Part shown: positions 1 to 8,264 of the stretch, in pieces | Layout of the letters: every line of letters begins with the position of its first letter | How positions within the stretch are numbered: the first letter of the stretch is position 1 | Assembly: GCA_903915625.1 (NCBI GenBank) | Contig: CAIWTN010000005.1 | Span: 1 to 43,911, forward strand | From: an uncultured Pseudomonadota bacterium | GTDB lineage: Bacteria; Bdellovibrionota_B; Oligoflexia; Oligoflexales; CAIYRB01 | DNA: 43,911 nt | Direction of reading: 5' to 3' | Notes under the pieces: model-generated | Seen by the model: only the letters and a program-made list of their open reading frames with translations | Databases searched by the model: none | What the model was told of the DNA's origin: nothing | Made by a program: the position numbers and the translations under genes

Positions 1-502
1 GCTCTTCTATGGATAGAGGACGTCGCCAAGCTAGTAGACCGATTCGTTTGATGAAGCTTTCGACACAATCGTTGATAAATCCAGTCGGCTGCTCAGGTTT
101 GCAGCCAATAAAAATCTCCGCCTTAGCCTTGTCAGCAAAACGCTGTGCTGCCAGGTCGAGAGCTGCTTCTCCGTACAATTCAACTCCCCGCGGAGTAGAG
201 GTGACCGTTGCCGCGCCGAGATTGGTCAGAAAAAGCATCGGAACATCTGGATCTAGCGCAGTCCGCAGCGAAACGTCACCTAGAATGTCTCGGGCGGAAT
301 TGAGGTACTGGTTACGCGTTAAGCGCCGCAGCCCGCCTTTTGGATTTGCCTTTTGAGCATTGAGCTTCGACTGTGCTTTGCCATCGTCGGAACTGGAATC
401 CCGATCCCGCTTATTTAAGACCCGCGGATTTAATCCACTGCAGCCTAAGGTAAGCTGTGCGCAAACCAGAAAGATTATGGTTTGATGACTACGACATACC
501 AA
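1..502 (-). CDS. Exported DUF1587/DUF1595-type lipoprotein, N-terminal part only (cut by window edge)
   Basis: Reading the minus strand from a TTG at 502 gives an uninterrupted frame of about 167 residues that runs off the left edge. It starts with a lipoprotein signal whose lipobox ends LTLGC (Cys about residue 18). After a polar linker comes RRLTRNQYLNSARDILGD, the signature of DUF1587. Near the edge the segment from CVESFIKR to AWRRPLSIEE matches DUF1595. These domains are known from large secreted planctomycete and myxobacterial proteins that usually continue into DUF1592, DUF1588 and a cytochrome-like end; that part is outside the window. A GGAGG lies 11 bases before the TTG. An ATG ten bases upstream is in another frame that stops at once. 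The function of the family is unknown; the family call is good and the start is moderate. The cytochrome lipoprotein at 5002-6840 carries a related DUF1595-like stretch. Confidence 0.75.
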   Translation of the reverse strand, partial: MVCRSHQTIIFLVCAQLTLGCSGLNPRVLNKRDRDSSSDDGKAQSKLNAQKANPKGGLRRLTRNQYLNSARDILGDVSLRTALDPDVPMLFLTNLGAATVTSTPRGVELYGEAALDLAAQRFADKAKAEIFIGCKPEQPTGFINDCVESFIKRIGLLAWRRPLSIEE

Positions 503-650
503 AATGAGACATTCCTCCAGTAGAGGCTGTAAGCCCCCTGCTGGGTTTCGGAATTCTCAGCGCGTGCTTGAGGAGAAAATAATAAGGCTCAGTAATTACG
601 TCGATATTTGGCTATCTTTAAAAAGATGAGCGTTCCTGTCCACTGACTTC

Positions 651-1241
651 CTAGTGGATCGTCCACACTCCCTCGACTTTGCCGTCTTTATAAGCTTCAA
701 TGTATGCGGACTGCGGATTTTGTTGCCAAGGTGATCTAGACTGATCCGGTCCCCAGCTTTGAGCATCGCCCAAACCAAGACCGAAGTACAATGAATCCAT
801 TAGGTCAAGATGTTTGCGACCACGCCCACATGGGTTCCAGGAACCTTTAGCTGAATTATTTGGATGATCCCAGGGACAAATACCGGTAAGCCATCCACGC
901 TTTGTTCGGCCGTTGTAGACCATTTTGATAATGGTGCCACAAAGTTTCTTTTCCTGAAGAACTCTTGTGCAATCAGGAAGACCACTAGACCAACCGCTGC
1001 AAGTAGCTCCGTCAATCAATGGATCACCCTCGACCACTGCTACTCCGTCACTGAAATTGAAACCAGGCGGGGTCTGACACTCGACTGGCATAGAGCCTGG
1101 AGTGTAATAGGAAACCGAGTACCCCCCACTACCACCAGAACTTGTGACTTTCGATTGAGTCGAGTTCGTGGTTTTACAACCGATGGCGATCAACACACTG
1201 ACCAGTAACACAGACCAAGTAGTTTGCAAGTGAAGCCCCAC
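651..1241 (-). CDS. Double-psi beta-barrel (RlpA/expansin-like) lipoprotein
   Basis: A 196-residue protein with a lipoprotein signal (lipobox AIGC, Cys about 22) followed by a Gly/Ser-rich linker. Residues about 100-155 resemble the double-psi beta-barrel of RlpA, expansins and related small secreted proteins: LCGTIIKMVYNGRTKRG, then a Cys-Pro, a second Cys region, and the HLDL motif with a following GLG. In the family this fold binds or cleaves glycan strands such as peptidoglycan. Here the Asp usually found just before the Cys-Pro (T-D-x-C-P) is a Gly (LTGICP), while the HLD Asp is kept, so catalysis is uncertain and binding is the safer inference. Six further Cys residues suggest disulfides in the periplasm. 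The start at 1241 is GTG without a clear ribosome site; a TTG four codons on, behind GGGG, is possible. Confidence 0.6.
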   Translation of the reverse strand: MGLHLQTTWSVLLVSVLIAIGCKTTNSTQSKVTSSGGSGGYSVSYYTPGSMPVECQTPPGFNFSDGVAVVEGDPLIDGATCSGWSSGLPDCTRVLQEKKLCGTIIKMVYNGRTKRGWLTGICPWDHPNNSAKGSWNPCGRGRKHLDLMDSLYFGLGLGDAQSWGPDQSRSPWQQNPQSAYIEAYKDGKVEGVWTIH

Positions 1242-1347
1242 ATTTGAAGAGCGGCAGTGACGAGATTTGTTTACTGCCTATGCCTTCAATTTTAAGTGAG
1301 GATAATAAGTCCGCACAACGAACCCATCGATTCCAGATCGAGGAAGC

Positions 1348-2457
1348 TCAGGAGTGGGGGTTACCCACGGTCATCGCTAAGCCGTCACCATTCGGCAAAA
1401 CTAAGCGAGAGTGATGATTATGCCACGGACTTGAGGCTGTGATGCGACGCTTAAAAAAGAAGGGAGTATCGAGATCAGCATAACGAAATGCACCAGTCCC
1501 ACAGGCAATGTGAAGCGAACACCCCATTGCAATCTCACTCTCAAGCATTCCGCCAATCATAAGCGGACAGCCGCTGCTACGCGCTAAATCAATGATTTTT
1601 AGAGCCTCGGCAATGCCTGATTTCATGATTTTGATATTCACAACCGGACGCAAACCAAGGCCTAGAATCTCTTTAAGTTGAGCAGCGGTCCGCACCGTTT
1701 CATCAACACAAATGGGAACAGACACCCGCTTACTTAATTGCTCGAGGCCAACCATGTCGCGTTCTGGTAGGGGTTGCTCAAAAAACTCGATGGCTAAACC
1801 GAGCTTAGACATCTCAGTGAGTAATCGAACCACTGACTCTACGGTAAATCCCTGGTTGCCATCTAATATGTAGCGCGTATGACGAGGAACTAGAGCATGC
1901 AGCGCTGCAATCATCGCACTATCCTGACCGACGTTACCCGATACTTTTACCTTTATGGTAGCAAACTCATAGGGAGCAAATATCTGCCAAAAATCACCAA
2001 TCAACTCCGGCGCCATGATCGGCAATGTAATGTCTGTATCTAATACTTTTTGAGATGATGGCCCAAAGAGTGCCGCCAGCGGTAGCCTCAGTTCCTGCGC
2101 ATGGAGATCCCAGAGCGCTGATTCAATACCGACATAAGCCGTTACCGACTCGCGCACTACCGCTTCCCTAACCTTGGCTAGGTGACTCAGGGCATCGCTA
2201 GTATTGCGGCCGCTTAGGTCAGCAAGTAATTGCGACGCAACCCGATGCGCAGTTGATACATCGTCGTAAGTCAGACTCGGGAAGGGAGCACATTCACCTA
2301 GACCCACGGCACCAGCGGAGTTTGTGATTTCAACGACAGCAATCTCAGCGCAGGCCAAAGACTCGCGCGAGATCGTGAATGGTACATGAATGGGCACAGT
2401 GACTGGAGTCACTAGAGATGATGCTATGGAAAAAGGACTGGTCTTTGTCATTGGCAT
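1348..2457 (-). CDS. Dipeptide epimerase (L-Ala-D/L-Glu epimerase-like, enolase superfamily)
   Basis: A 369-residue member of the mandelate racemase/muconate lactonising branch of the enolase superfamily. The catalytic frame is intact: KVK (Lys169/Lys171), metal ligands Asp199 (DGNQ), Glu227 (EQP) and Asp252 (VDE), and Lys276 on the opposite face (NIKIMKSG). Near the end is DLDTPFF (Asp328, Asp330), the Asp-x-Asp mark that dipeptide epimerases use to hold the substrate's amino group. Known members invert the second residue of L-Ala-D-Glu and similar dipeptides released in peptidoglycan recycling; side specificity varies. It stands alone: 82 bases lie between it and the Tat protein gene upstream. 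No signal peptide, so cytoplasmic. An AGAGG precedes the ATG. Epimerase class is confident, exact dipeptide inferred. Confidence 0.85.
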   Translation of the reverse strand: MPMTKTSPFSIASSLVTPVTVPIHVPFTISRESLACAEIAVVEITNSAGAVGLGECAPFPSLTYDDVSTAHRVASQLLADLSGRNTSDALSHLAKVREAVVRESVTAYVGIESALWDLHAQELRLPLAALFGPSSQKVLDTDITLPIMAPELIGDFWQIFAPYEFATIKVKVSGNVGQDSAMIAALHALVPRHTRYILDGNQGFTVESVVRLLTEMSKLGLAIEFFEQPLPERDMVGLEQLSKRVSVPICVDETVRTAAQLKEILGLGLRPVVNIKIMKSGIAEALKIIDLARSSGCPLMIGGMLESEIAMGCSLHIACGTGAFRYADLDTPFFFKRRITASSPWHNHHSRLVLPNGDGLAMTVGNPHS

Positions 2458-2539
2458 CTGCAGCGGCCTCTCGAATCAGAGATCCGCAAAGTCTACCACT
2501 GTTCAAACCTTGTATCCGTCTTTTTCGCTAAGCATCTTT

Positions 2540-4219
2540 TTAACCGCGCTTTAAAAGCACGAAGCGACCATCGGCACCGCTTAAGCCTGCGCGCGCCTTG
2601 ACGCCGGTTTGAGTCTCGAGAAATTCGACAATACCGACCTGAACATCGCCAGTACTAGGCACCACATCAGCAGCCGCAGCAACTCCACTTGCCTCTTTGA
2701 GTCCATCTACCGTCCACGGAATCGCCGACGTGGGACTAGCCAAATCCTTAATCACCGCATTACTAGACTCATTAATAGTTTTCATGTCGGCATAAAGCTG
2801 ATCATCAAGTAACCCTGGACCCTTGGGGCCCAGTACTATTGAGAAACTAGTTTTCGAATCCGTCATGTCTACCGCGCGCCCCCCTTCCGAGTGCACCACG
2901 ACGACCATCTTCTTTCCGCCCGCAATAGCCTTGGCCAAAACATTGAGCCCCATAGCTAGTTGCCGCATGGCTTCGATATTGCTAAATGCCTGAACCTTCG
3001 GGTTGCCTCCGCCACCGTCTGTAGCTTTATCGGCATCGTTCCCATCCAAATCAGTCGCATTTAAAAACAGAGAAAAGTTACGCACCGGCATACCTGGCAA
3101 ATCTAACGAAGAAACTACGTATTTGCACTGACCTAGAAATTCGCTGCTGGCTCCGACTTGCGTTTTATTTTGATTCTGCGTATTGGCAGTGGCTGCAACC
3201 AAAGGTTGACGCCTTTGCTCCAAAGTCGCGGCAGCCTGCAAATTACTAAGACCAGCTTGAAATTGCGAAATACTGGCAACTAAATCCCGACGCAGCTTTG
3301 GATCCTTCTGTACCAACTGATCCATTTTATAGATCACGTTTTGCTCCAGAGGGGCCCTGTCAGCATAACTCTTACCAACGAATTGGCTAACCTGAGATAC
3401 ATAAGCCTGCACCGACCTACTGCTCACAACGATAGATTCGTCCGCCTTGCCCAGCACAGCATTGGACCTTACTGACCCTTCAGCTGCATCATATTCACCA
3501 CCCATCATAAAACAAGTGATCCCCAGGGGACTCGTGATGACGCCGGTATTCTGAGCGAATAGAGTCAAGTCCGGTTGATTGATCCGAAGCTTGCACCCCT
3601 TAAGAGCATGATTGTTCATGCTGACTTGCTTTAGTCCAAGGAAAGTTTGGATGGCCACTTTGTCGGCGCTGATTGGTGCGACATCTGCGGTACCAAGTCC
3701 CAACAAATTTGTTGCAGTTGGGGTTACCGAACCATCATTAGTGCCATTTTGCAGAATATCTGCAAACCACTTATTAAATCTCAACGCCCGTAGCCTAGGG
3801 TTGTCGCTAATCTTATCCTGACCATTAGCAATTAAAAATGACGATGCAACTCCCATCCGTTTCGATCCAAGCGGTACGTCAGCAGCGGTAGTCACAGTGT
3901 TGTCTGGGTTTAAAAGTCCGGCCTTGAACACTAGCGGAGTAAATAAATGGTTACAGACCTTAATCTGCACTAGTGCCCAGCCTTCTTGACCTTCGGCCAT
4001 TGCCTGCGGCACGCCAAGTCCGCTCCTCCATGTGAATCCCATCATTTCGTACGCGTCATAGGGATTCACACCGGCCCATGTTGCGAAGCGACTATTCGGC
4101 CACTTATCAATCATGTCACCCAGCAAAGGCACGCCACCTAGATGCTCTAGACCAAAAGCACCGGCAGCACCGTAAGCGCCCAGCTTTAATAGTGACCGAC
4201 GATTGAACTTAGTCGCCAT
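2540..4219 (-). CDS. Tat-exported DUF1501-like protein
   Basis: A 559-residue protein beginning with a twin-arginine signal (RRSLLKLGAYGAAGAFG), so probably exported folded. The ATG at 4219 is chosen because AAGGAG lies seven bases before it; seven codons further upstream are open but lack a ribosome site. The segment near residue 440, GGKKMVVVVHSEGGRAVDM and then an SIVLGPKG stretch, resembles the core of DUF1501, where the usual text is V-V-x-S-E-F-G-R followed by a gly-rich loop; the family belongs to the alkaline-phosphatase/sulfatase-like fold. The His expected in family members soon after the SEFGR motif is not evident. It is the third gene of a minus-strand set with the lipoproteins at 4283-4999 and 5002-6840. 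In other bacteria DUF1501 proteins sit beside exported cytochrome-like proteins, as here. Function unknown. Confidence 0.6.
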   Translation of the reverse strand: MATKFNRRSLLKLGAYGAAGAFGLEHLGGVPLLGDMIDKWPNSRFATWAGVNPYDAYEMMGFTWRSGLGVPQAMAEGQEGWALVQIKVCNHLFTPLVFKAGLLNPDNTVTTAADVPLGSKRMGVASSFLIANGQDKISDNPRLRALRFNKWFADILQNGTNDGSVTPTATNLLGLGTADVAPISADKVAIQTFLGLKQVSMNNHALKGCKLRINQPDLTLFAQNTGVITSPLGITCFMMGGEYDAAEGSVRSNAVLGKADESIVVSSRSVQAYVSQVSQFVGKSYADRAPLEQNVIYKMDQLVQKDPKLRRDLVASISQFQAGLSNLQAAATLEQRRQPLVAATANTQNQNKTQVGASSEFLGQCKYVVSSLDLPGMPVRNFSLFLNATDLDGNDADKATDGGGGNPKVQAFSNIEAMRQLAMGLNVLAKAIAGGKKMVVVVHSEGGRAVDMTDSKTSFSIVLGPKGPGLLDDQLYADMKTINESSNAVIKDLASPTSAIPWTVDGLKEASGVAAAADVVPSTGDVQVGIVEFLETQTGVKARAGLSGADGRFVLLKRG

Positions 4220-4282
4220 GGTATTCTCCTTACCGAACAAATCGCTGAGAGTCTCTTAAACAGTAACGAAACCAACGTTCTT

Positions 4283-4999
4283 TCACCTTGCTACAGCAAA
4301 TGCATAGGAAGATATTAGAGAGGAAATCGCCTTACGCATGCCTTCAACATTTTCTCCGCAAATCGCACCAAGCAAAGCCGCCGAATCATTCATCTCAACT
4401 GTATTAGGATTTAGCCCTGGTAAGCATTTAGTCATCATTTCTAAAGCTTCGTCTTTACTTCCGCATTGACAGTTTGGATTGGTGGTGGAGCAATTATGGG
4501 CCACTACATTTCCAATTGTTTCCAGAGACCTCAAATAAGTGTCGGTCAAAGAATCTGCCGCAATATTTGTCCGCGCACCGGTAGCAACATCCACCAAATT
4601 GCCACTCTCTTTATCGATAACATCGTCTCCGACCTTATATTGGGTAGCAAGCAGAAAACGCAGACGAGCGTCAGGCAACTTCGGCGGATTCGTCGTTAAA
4701 TCAGTGGGCAGCAGCATGTCGGCAGTCACTGCTAGCATACCACTGCCCATGCATCCTTCTACGGAACTGCGGAGCAGCAGCACGTCTTTGACTTGCATGC
4801 TAGCACCTGAGTTATCGATGTTCTTGGTTACGACCTTGGTGGAGGGGGTCACCTCAGCTGGCTTTTCGGTTGCAGGCGACTCGGCAGGTGGCTTCTTACG
4901 CAAATATTTTGTCTTTAGATCCCCCAGATCCTCGCGGGAGCAAGCTAAGGACATGCAGCCCAGAGTTGTAAAAATTAGAGTAAGTATCTGCCTCCTCAT
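4283..4999 (-). CDS. Lipoprotein of unknown function, middle gene of the cytochrome/Tat operon
   Basis: A 238-residue lipoprotein (signal MRRQILTLIFTTLGCMSLAC, Cys20) with a charged Pro-rich linker and then a compact domain of about 180 residues. That domain has Cys in VEGCMGSG, AHNCSTTNPNCQCGS, MTKCLPG and GAICGE, suggesting disulfides rather than haem: there is no CxxCH. ATG 4999 is preferred over one five codons earlier because AGAGG precedes it and the signal then has normal length. It begins two bases after the stop of the diheme lipoprotein gene, which argues for co-translation. I do not recognise the family. The position suggests a small partner of the exported cytochrome and the Tat protein that follows. 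Confidence 0.7.
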   Translation of the reverse strand: MRRQILTLIFTTLGCMSLACSREDLGDLKTKYLRKKPPAESPATEKPAEVTPSTKVVTKNIDNSGASMQVKDVLLLRSSVEGCMGSGMLAVTADMLLPTDLTTNPPKLPDARLRFLLATQYKVGDDVIDKESGNLVDVATGARTNIAADSLTDTYLRSLETIGNVVAHNCSTTNPNCQCGSKDEALEMMTKCLPGLNPNTVEMNDSAALLGAICGENVEGMRKAISSLISSYAFAVAR

Positions 5000-5001
5000 G
5001 T

Positions 5002-6840
5002 TTACCTCTTGCACGCATAAGTTTCAGAGGAGAAATAGGCCGTGATCATCGGACCCAGCAGACCTTTTTCTTCCGCAGCCGCCTGTTTGATCCTAACAAC
5101 AACTTCCTCAGTCGTAGTCGCTAGATTGCTTAGAGCCCGAGGCAAATGACGAGCTAGCCCGCCAGCCACAGCACGCCCATCACCGATTAAAAATGCTGCT
5201 AACTCCCGTACTGATTTCAACGGCCTATCCTGACCAGCCGCATTCAGCGCATTGATACAAGCTTGTTCCGTATTGTCATTGGCTAGCAGACTTTGTAGGA
5301 ATGCGGCTGTAACTGGCTGAGTTGGACCAGTCAACCCCGGCTGGTTGACCATGTCGGCAGCAGTAGCAGCGGCAAAATCGGGATCTGTAGAATCAATCTT
5401 TGCAGTTACCCCGTAAATCTGGCCGGAACTATTAAATGGCCTATATAAAATGGATGCGGCTGCCATGTGGCGATCGATGTGACAACTTTGACAGAGATTG
5501 GCGGCTAGGGGTATGGCAGAGGATCCTCGCCAGGCAATAGCAGTTCCTGTTTGACCACGGAAATCCTTTGATTTCAGACAGCTTGGGAGGTCCTTAACTC
5601 CGGTAGAACCTCCATCCACATCAAATCCCGGCTTGAGCACATCGCCGCGGATGACAAATTGCATTACAGCGGCTCGACCATAATTATTGTTCGTAGCCAA
5701 AAAGGAACTGGGTTTGGCCCGAAGGTATCCTACACTGGTAAAGAATGAATCCCGGGGCGCCTTCATCGTGCAGCTCGCCCAACCACTGCTAGGGACGTTG
5801 CACCCATAAAGCGGCGCAGTATTGGCTGTCACCATCACCTGAGGGCTAAGTAGCAAATCGGCAAAGGCCACCTTGTCATAGGACGCCTTCAGTAGCTGAT
5901 AGAATTCCTCTTTTAGGTCAGCTGCCTGAGCTGACGTGATGACTCCCTCAGTAGGCTGGATGTCCTGACTTCCGGCAATTTTTTTGGCAAATTTCCGCAA
6001 AGTCTTTGCTTCAAACTCTGCCTTCCAAGTTGGATCAGATAACATCCGTCCGCTTAAATTGACACGGTCGGCCAGCGGCACTGGCTCGTCTAGTCCAACG
6101 CTGCCCAACTTAAACTCGGCCTCCGTCGGTTCGCGACTAAAAGCATCGTTTACAACGCGACGAAGGTATTCGCGCAAAGTTGCAGGCTGCGTACATTTAA
6201 AGTTTAGAACAACTCCCACACCGCCGCCGATCTCTTTACCCAGTTCAGATCCCGCTAGGATCGCTTGAGCCTCCTGAACCGCTGTAGGCAATTCAATAGC
6301 CATCCACTTCAGAATCGGCAACAGCTGCGCCTTAGCTTCCCCCGTCATATCCCCGGTTGGCATAGCAGCTGGCTTCGAACCAACAATGTCCTTGGCTTTG
6401 AAAAGCAAGGTCGCAAAAACAGTGGCAGCTTGGGGATCCACTGTTAGGGCCTGTTTAGTGAACTGGTCCTTGTCCATTGGCCAGAAACTCGCCACAGAAC
6501 CATTTTTTGCGTCGTGGCAACTTAAACAGTTATCAACAAAAAACTGAATCGCCACATCATCACTTGGGGGCTGAACTTTCTCGAGCAACTGATCCAACGT
6601 TAGGGGCAGAAGTTTTTTGGCTTCTGCTCCCTGTACTGGCACAGCTGGCACCGGAGCGCAGTTGGGTGGTCTTTTAGTAGGATCGGGAGACGTACAATCG
6701 ATCAGAATTTGTTTGCGCAAATCAACCGTGCGAGACTGCTTGGCCGCATCAGGCGAAGAACAACCATGCAACATATAAAGCAGGGATGCCGCTAATGATG
6801 CGGTAACGAATCGGATTTTCGCCTCGTTTAATGTTGCCAT
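5002..6840 (-). CDS. Diheme cytochrome c-like lipoprotein with DUF1595/DUF1592-like region
   Basis: About 612 residues from the ATG at 6840. Signal peptide ends in a lipobox (MLHGCSS, Cys27). Two covalent haem sites are visible: CLSCH at about 105-109, with a candidate Met ligand in AAMPTGD, and CQSCH at about 450-454. Between them, TLREYLRRVVNDAFSREPTEAEF resembles DUF1595, and YDKVAFADLLLSP resembles the DUF1592 text about a flanking LLSP. This is the architecture of the large secreted cytochromes seen in Planctomycetes and Myxococcota. It presumably moves electrons in the periplasm or outer surface; partner unknown. The frame stays open 46 codons further upstream, but that stretch is not signal-like. 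A second ATG at 6849 is equally possible. First gene of the 6840-2540 operon. Confidence 0.8.
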   Translation of the reverse strand: MATLNEAKIRFVTASLAASLLYMLHGCSSPDAAKQSRTVDLRKQILIDCTSPDPTKRPPNCAPVPAVPVQGAEAKKLLPLTLDQLLEKVQPPSDDVAIQFFVDNCLSCHDAKNGSVASFWPMDKDQFTKQALTVDPQAATVFATLLFKAKDIVGSKPAAMPTGDMTGEAKAQLLPILKWMAIELPTAVQEAQAILAGSELGKEIGGGVGVVLNFKCTQPATLREYLRRVVNDAFSREPTEAEFKLGSVGLDEPVPLADRVNLSGRMLSDPTWKAEFEAKTLRKFAKKIAGSQDIQPTEGVITSAQAADLKEEFYQLLKASYDKVAFADLLLSPQVMVTANTAPLYGCNVPSSGWASCTMKAPRDSFFTSVGYLRAKPSSFLATNNNYGRAAVMQFVIRGDVLKPGFDVDGGSTGVKDLPSCLKSKDFRGQTGTAIAWRGSSAIPLAANLCQSCHIDRHMAAASILYRPFNSSGQIYGVTAKIDSTDPDFAAATAADMVNQPGLTGPTQPVTAAFLQSLLANDNTEQACINALNAAGQDRPLKSVRELAAFLIGDGRAVAGGLARHLPRALSNLATTTEEVVVRIKQAAAEEKGLLGPMITAYFSSETYACKR

Positions 6841-7186
6841 TCGCACCATCCCAGAAAACAACTTGGCTTTGTAACTGCCTCTGTAAAACCCTCGTCGGAG
6901 TAAGGCTGGAAATTCTTGAGCACATCTTAGGATTTCTTGTGATTTTATATAGTTGAGACGCGAATAATTGGGCCCCAAAAATCAAGCACCGTGTCGAAGG
7001 CACGCTTCTACCAGTGGAGGTTTAAAGTGGACAAAATAAAACATCTGCATGCCCCCTGATTCACTGCGTTTTCATATTTGATTAAAGTTTTTAAAAAATA
7101 CTTCCGACAGGTGTTTTAGAACGGCGCGCAGGTTCTGACAGTCCCCAAATGTTCTAGAGGAATCACTTCCGGGGAGGACTCGACTG
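6841..7186. other. Divergent intergenic region (346 bases)
   Basis: This gap separates the minus-strand cytochrome operon from the plus-strand Tat pair and so must carry both promoters. I find no convincing -35/-10 pair. Visible items are an A/T-rich patch around 7078-7101, and an imperfectly spaced inverted pair AGAAC and GTTCT with nine bases between, around 7118-7136, that could be a regulator site but could equally be chance. The first half continues the upstream open frame of the cytochrome gene without any protein-like content. Confidence 0.4.
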
Positions 7187-8209
7187 ATGCAGGATCCACG
7201 CGACACAAACGAGAAGAGCACAGCGCCCACAACCGAATCAACGAACCCGAGCAAGCAAATCAATATCGGCACGGCCGAGGTTTCATCCGCGTTGCCCCGG
7301 CGCCTACTTTTCTCCGGCGGTCTTCTCGGACTTATCAGCCAAGCCTGTTCGAGAGCTGAGTTTACGTCAGCAGCTGCAGGAAATTCGCTGCGGAAAAATG
7401 CAGCGCCAGTGATTGCCAATCCTGGGGCAATGGGTTCCGCGCAGGACACTGGCACGGTAGCTCCTGCTGCTCTACCCCCAGAAATCCCGACAATGGACGC
7501 AGGCACAGCATGTCGTGCCATCGACAACCCGAAGCTGAATATTGAAACTGTACCAATGGCTTTAGCTGAAAAAATGCCAACGGCAGTTTTTTACGGCCAG
7601 CAAAAGTCCGCTCTTTTAGCCCTGCTACTGCCGGAAGGTGAGGACATCAGGAGTGTAGTCGTCTGCACCGCAAACGGAAAACTCATGGCTCTGCACGGAA
7701 TCACCAGCGCTGACAAAAAAAGCAACGGAAATTGGCGTCCAATCGTCATCGACAATCTCCCCCTAATCGACAAGGGAGCTGGCCTAAATGAAATTGTTGT
7801 GCTGATGCAAATCAACGGAAAGACAGTCAAGTCCAACATTCCTGTATCATTTATGGACCGATTTCAAAACAAATCTGTGATTGATTTTTCTGACCATACT
7901 GTGCCGGCTGGAATGATTGGCAATCAAAGCGTCACTCAGTTCAAAGAAGGAAGAGGTACCTTTAACGTAGACGAAAATGAAGTCTATCCAAACAAATACA
8001 ACAGTACCCAAGTACGTAATCTTCAAACCGCAAAATCCGGCACAACTTGGACTAAAGGCGACCGGATCGTGGGCACCGTGTTTACCGACGTGATGGGCAG
8101 GGTCCTCGACACCTTAGACGGATCGACGATCCTTGAGCACCAGGTTTTCTGTACCTACAAAGAGACCAGTGACGGTAAGTGGGCCAGAACCATGCTGCAT
8201 ATCGGTTAA
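7187..8209 (+). CDS. Tat/lipoprotein-signal exported protein of unknown function
   Basis: A 340-residue protein with a long polar N-terminus and then RRLLFSGGLLGLISQAC, a twin-arginine-type hydrophobic stretch that ends in a lipobox-like Cys; it may be a Tat-exported lipoprotein. GGGGAGGA stands eight bases before the ATG. The mature part seems to be two beta-rich domains: an Ig-like stretch (about 135-225, with SVVVCTANGK and EIVVLMQINGK) and a second half ending with VFTDVMGRVLD and VFCTYKE. No catalytic motif that I know. The next gene has the same overall plan, including a similar D-x-x-G-R turn, so the two look like distant paralogues. They are 55 bases apart and probably co-transcribed, opposite the exported cytochrome operon. 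A SoxYZ-like carrier was considered but the SoxY C-terminal GGCG is absent. Confidence 0.7.
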   Translation: MQDPRDTNEKSTAPTTESTNPSKQINIGTAEVSSALPRRLLFSGGLLGLISQACSRAEFTSAAAGNSLRKNAAPVIANPGAMGSAQDTGTVAPAALPPEIPTMDAGTACRAIDNPKLNIETVPMALAEKMPTAVFYGQQKSALLALLLPEGEDIRSVVVCTANGKLMALHGITSADKKSNGNWRPIVIDNLPLIDKGAGLNEIVVLMQINGKTVKSNIPVSFMDRFQNKSVIDFSDHTVPAGMIGNQSVTQFKEGRGTFNVDENEVYPNKYNSTQVRNLQTAKSGTTWTKGDRIVGTVFTDVMGRVLDTLDGSTILEHQVFCTYKETSDGKWARTMLHIG

Positions 8210-8264
8210 GACATAAATCATCTAACAAAAGTCTGCCCCACGGGCGATTAGCAGGAGAATTTAC

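Noticed and set aside
9-356. Plus-strand open frame of 115 codons at the left edge
   Set aside because: It covers the minus-strand frame with DUF1587/DUF1595 motifs and a lipobox. The plus-strand product has no recognisable feature and its Arg/Ser-rich composition is typical of an antisense shadow.
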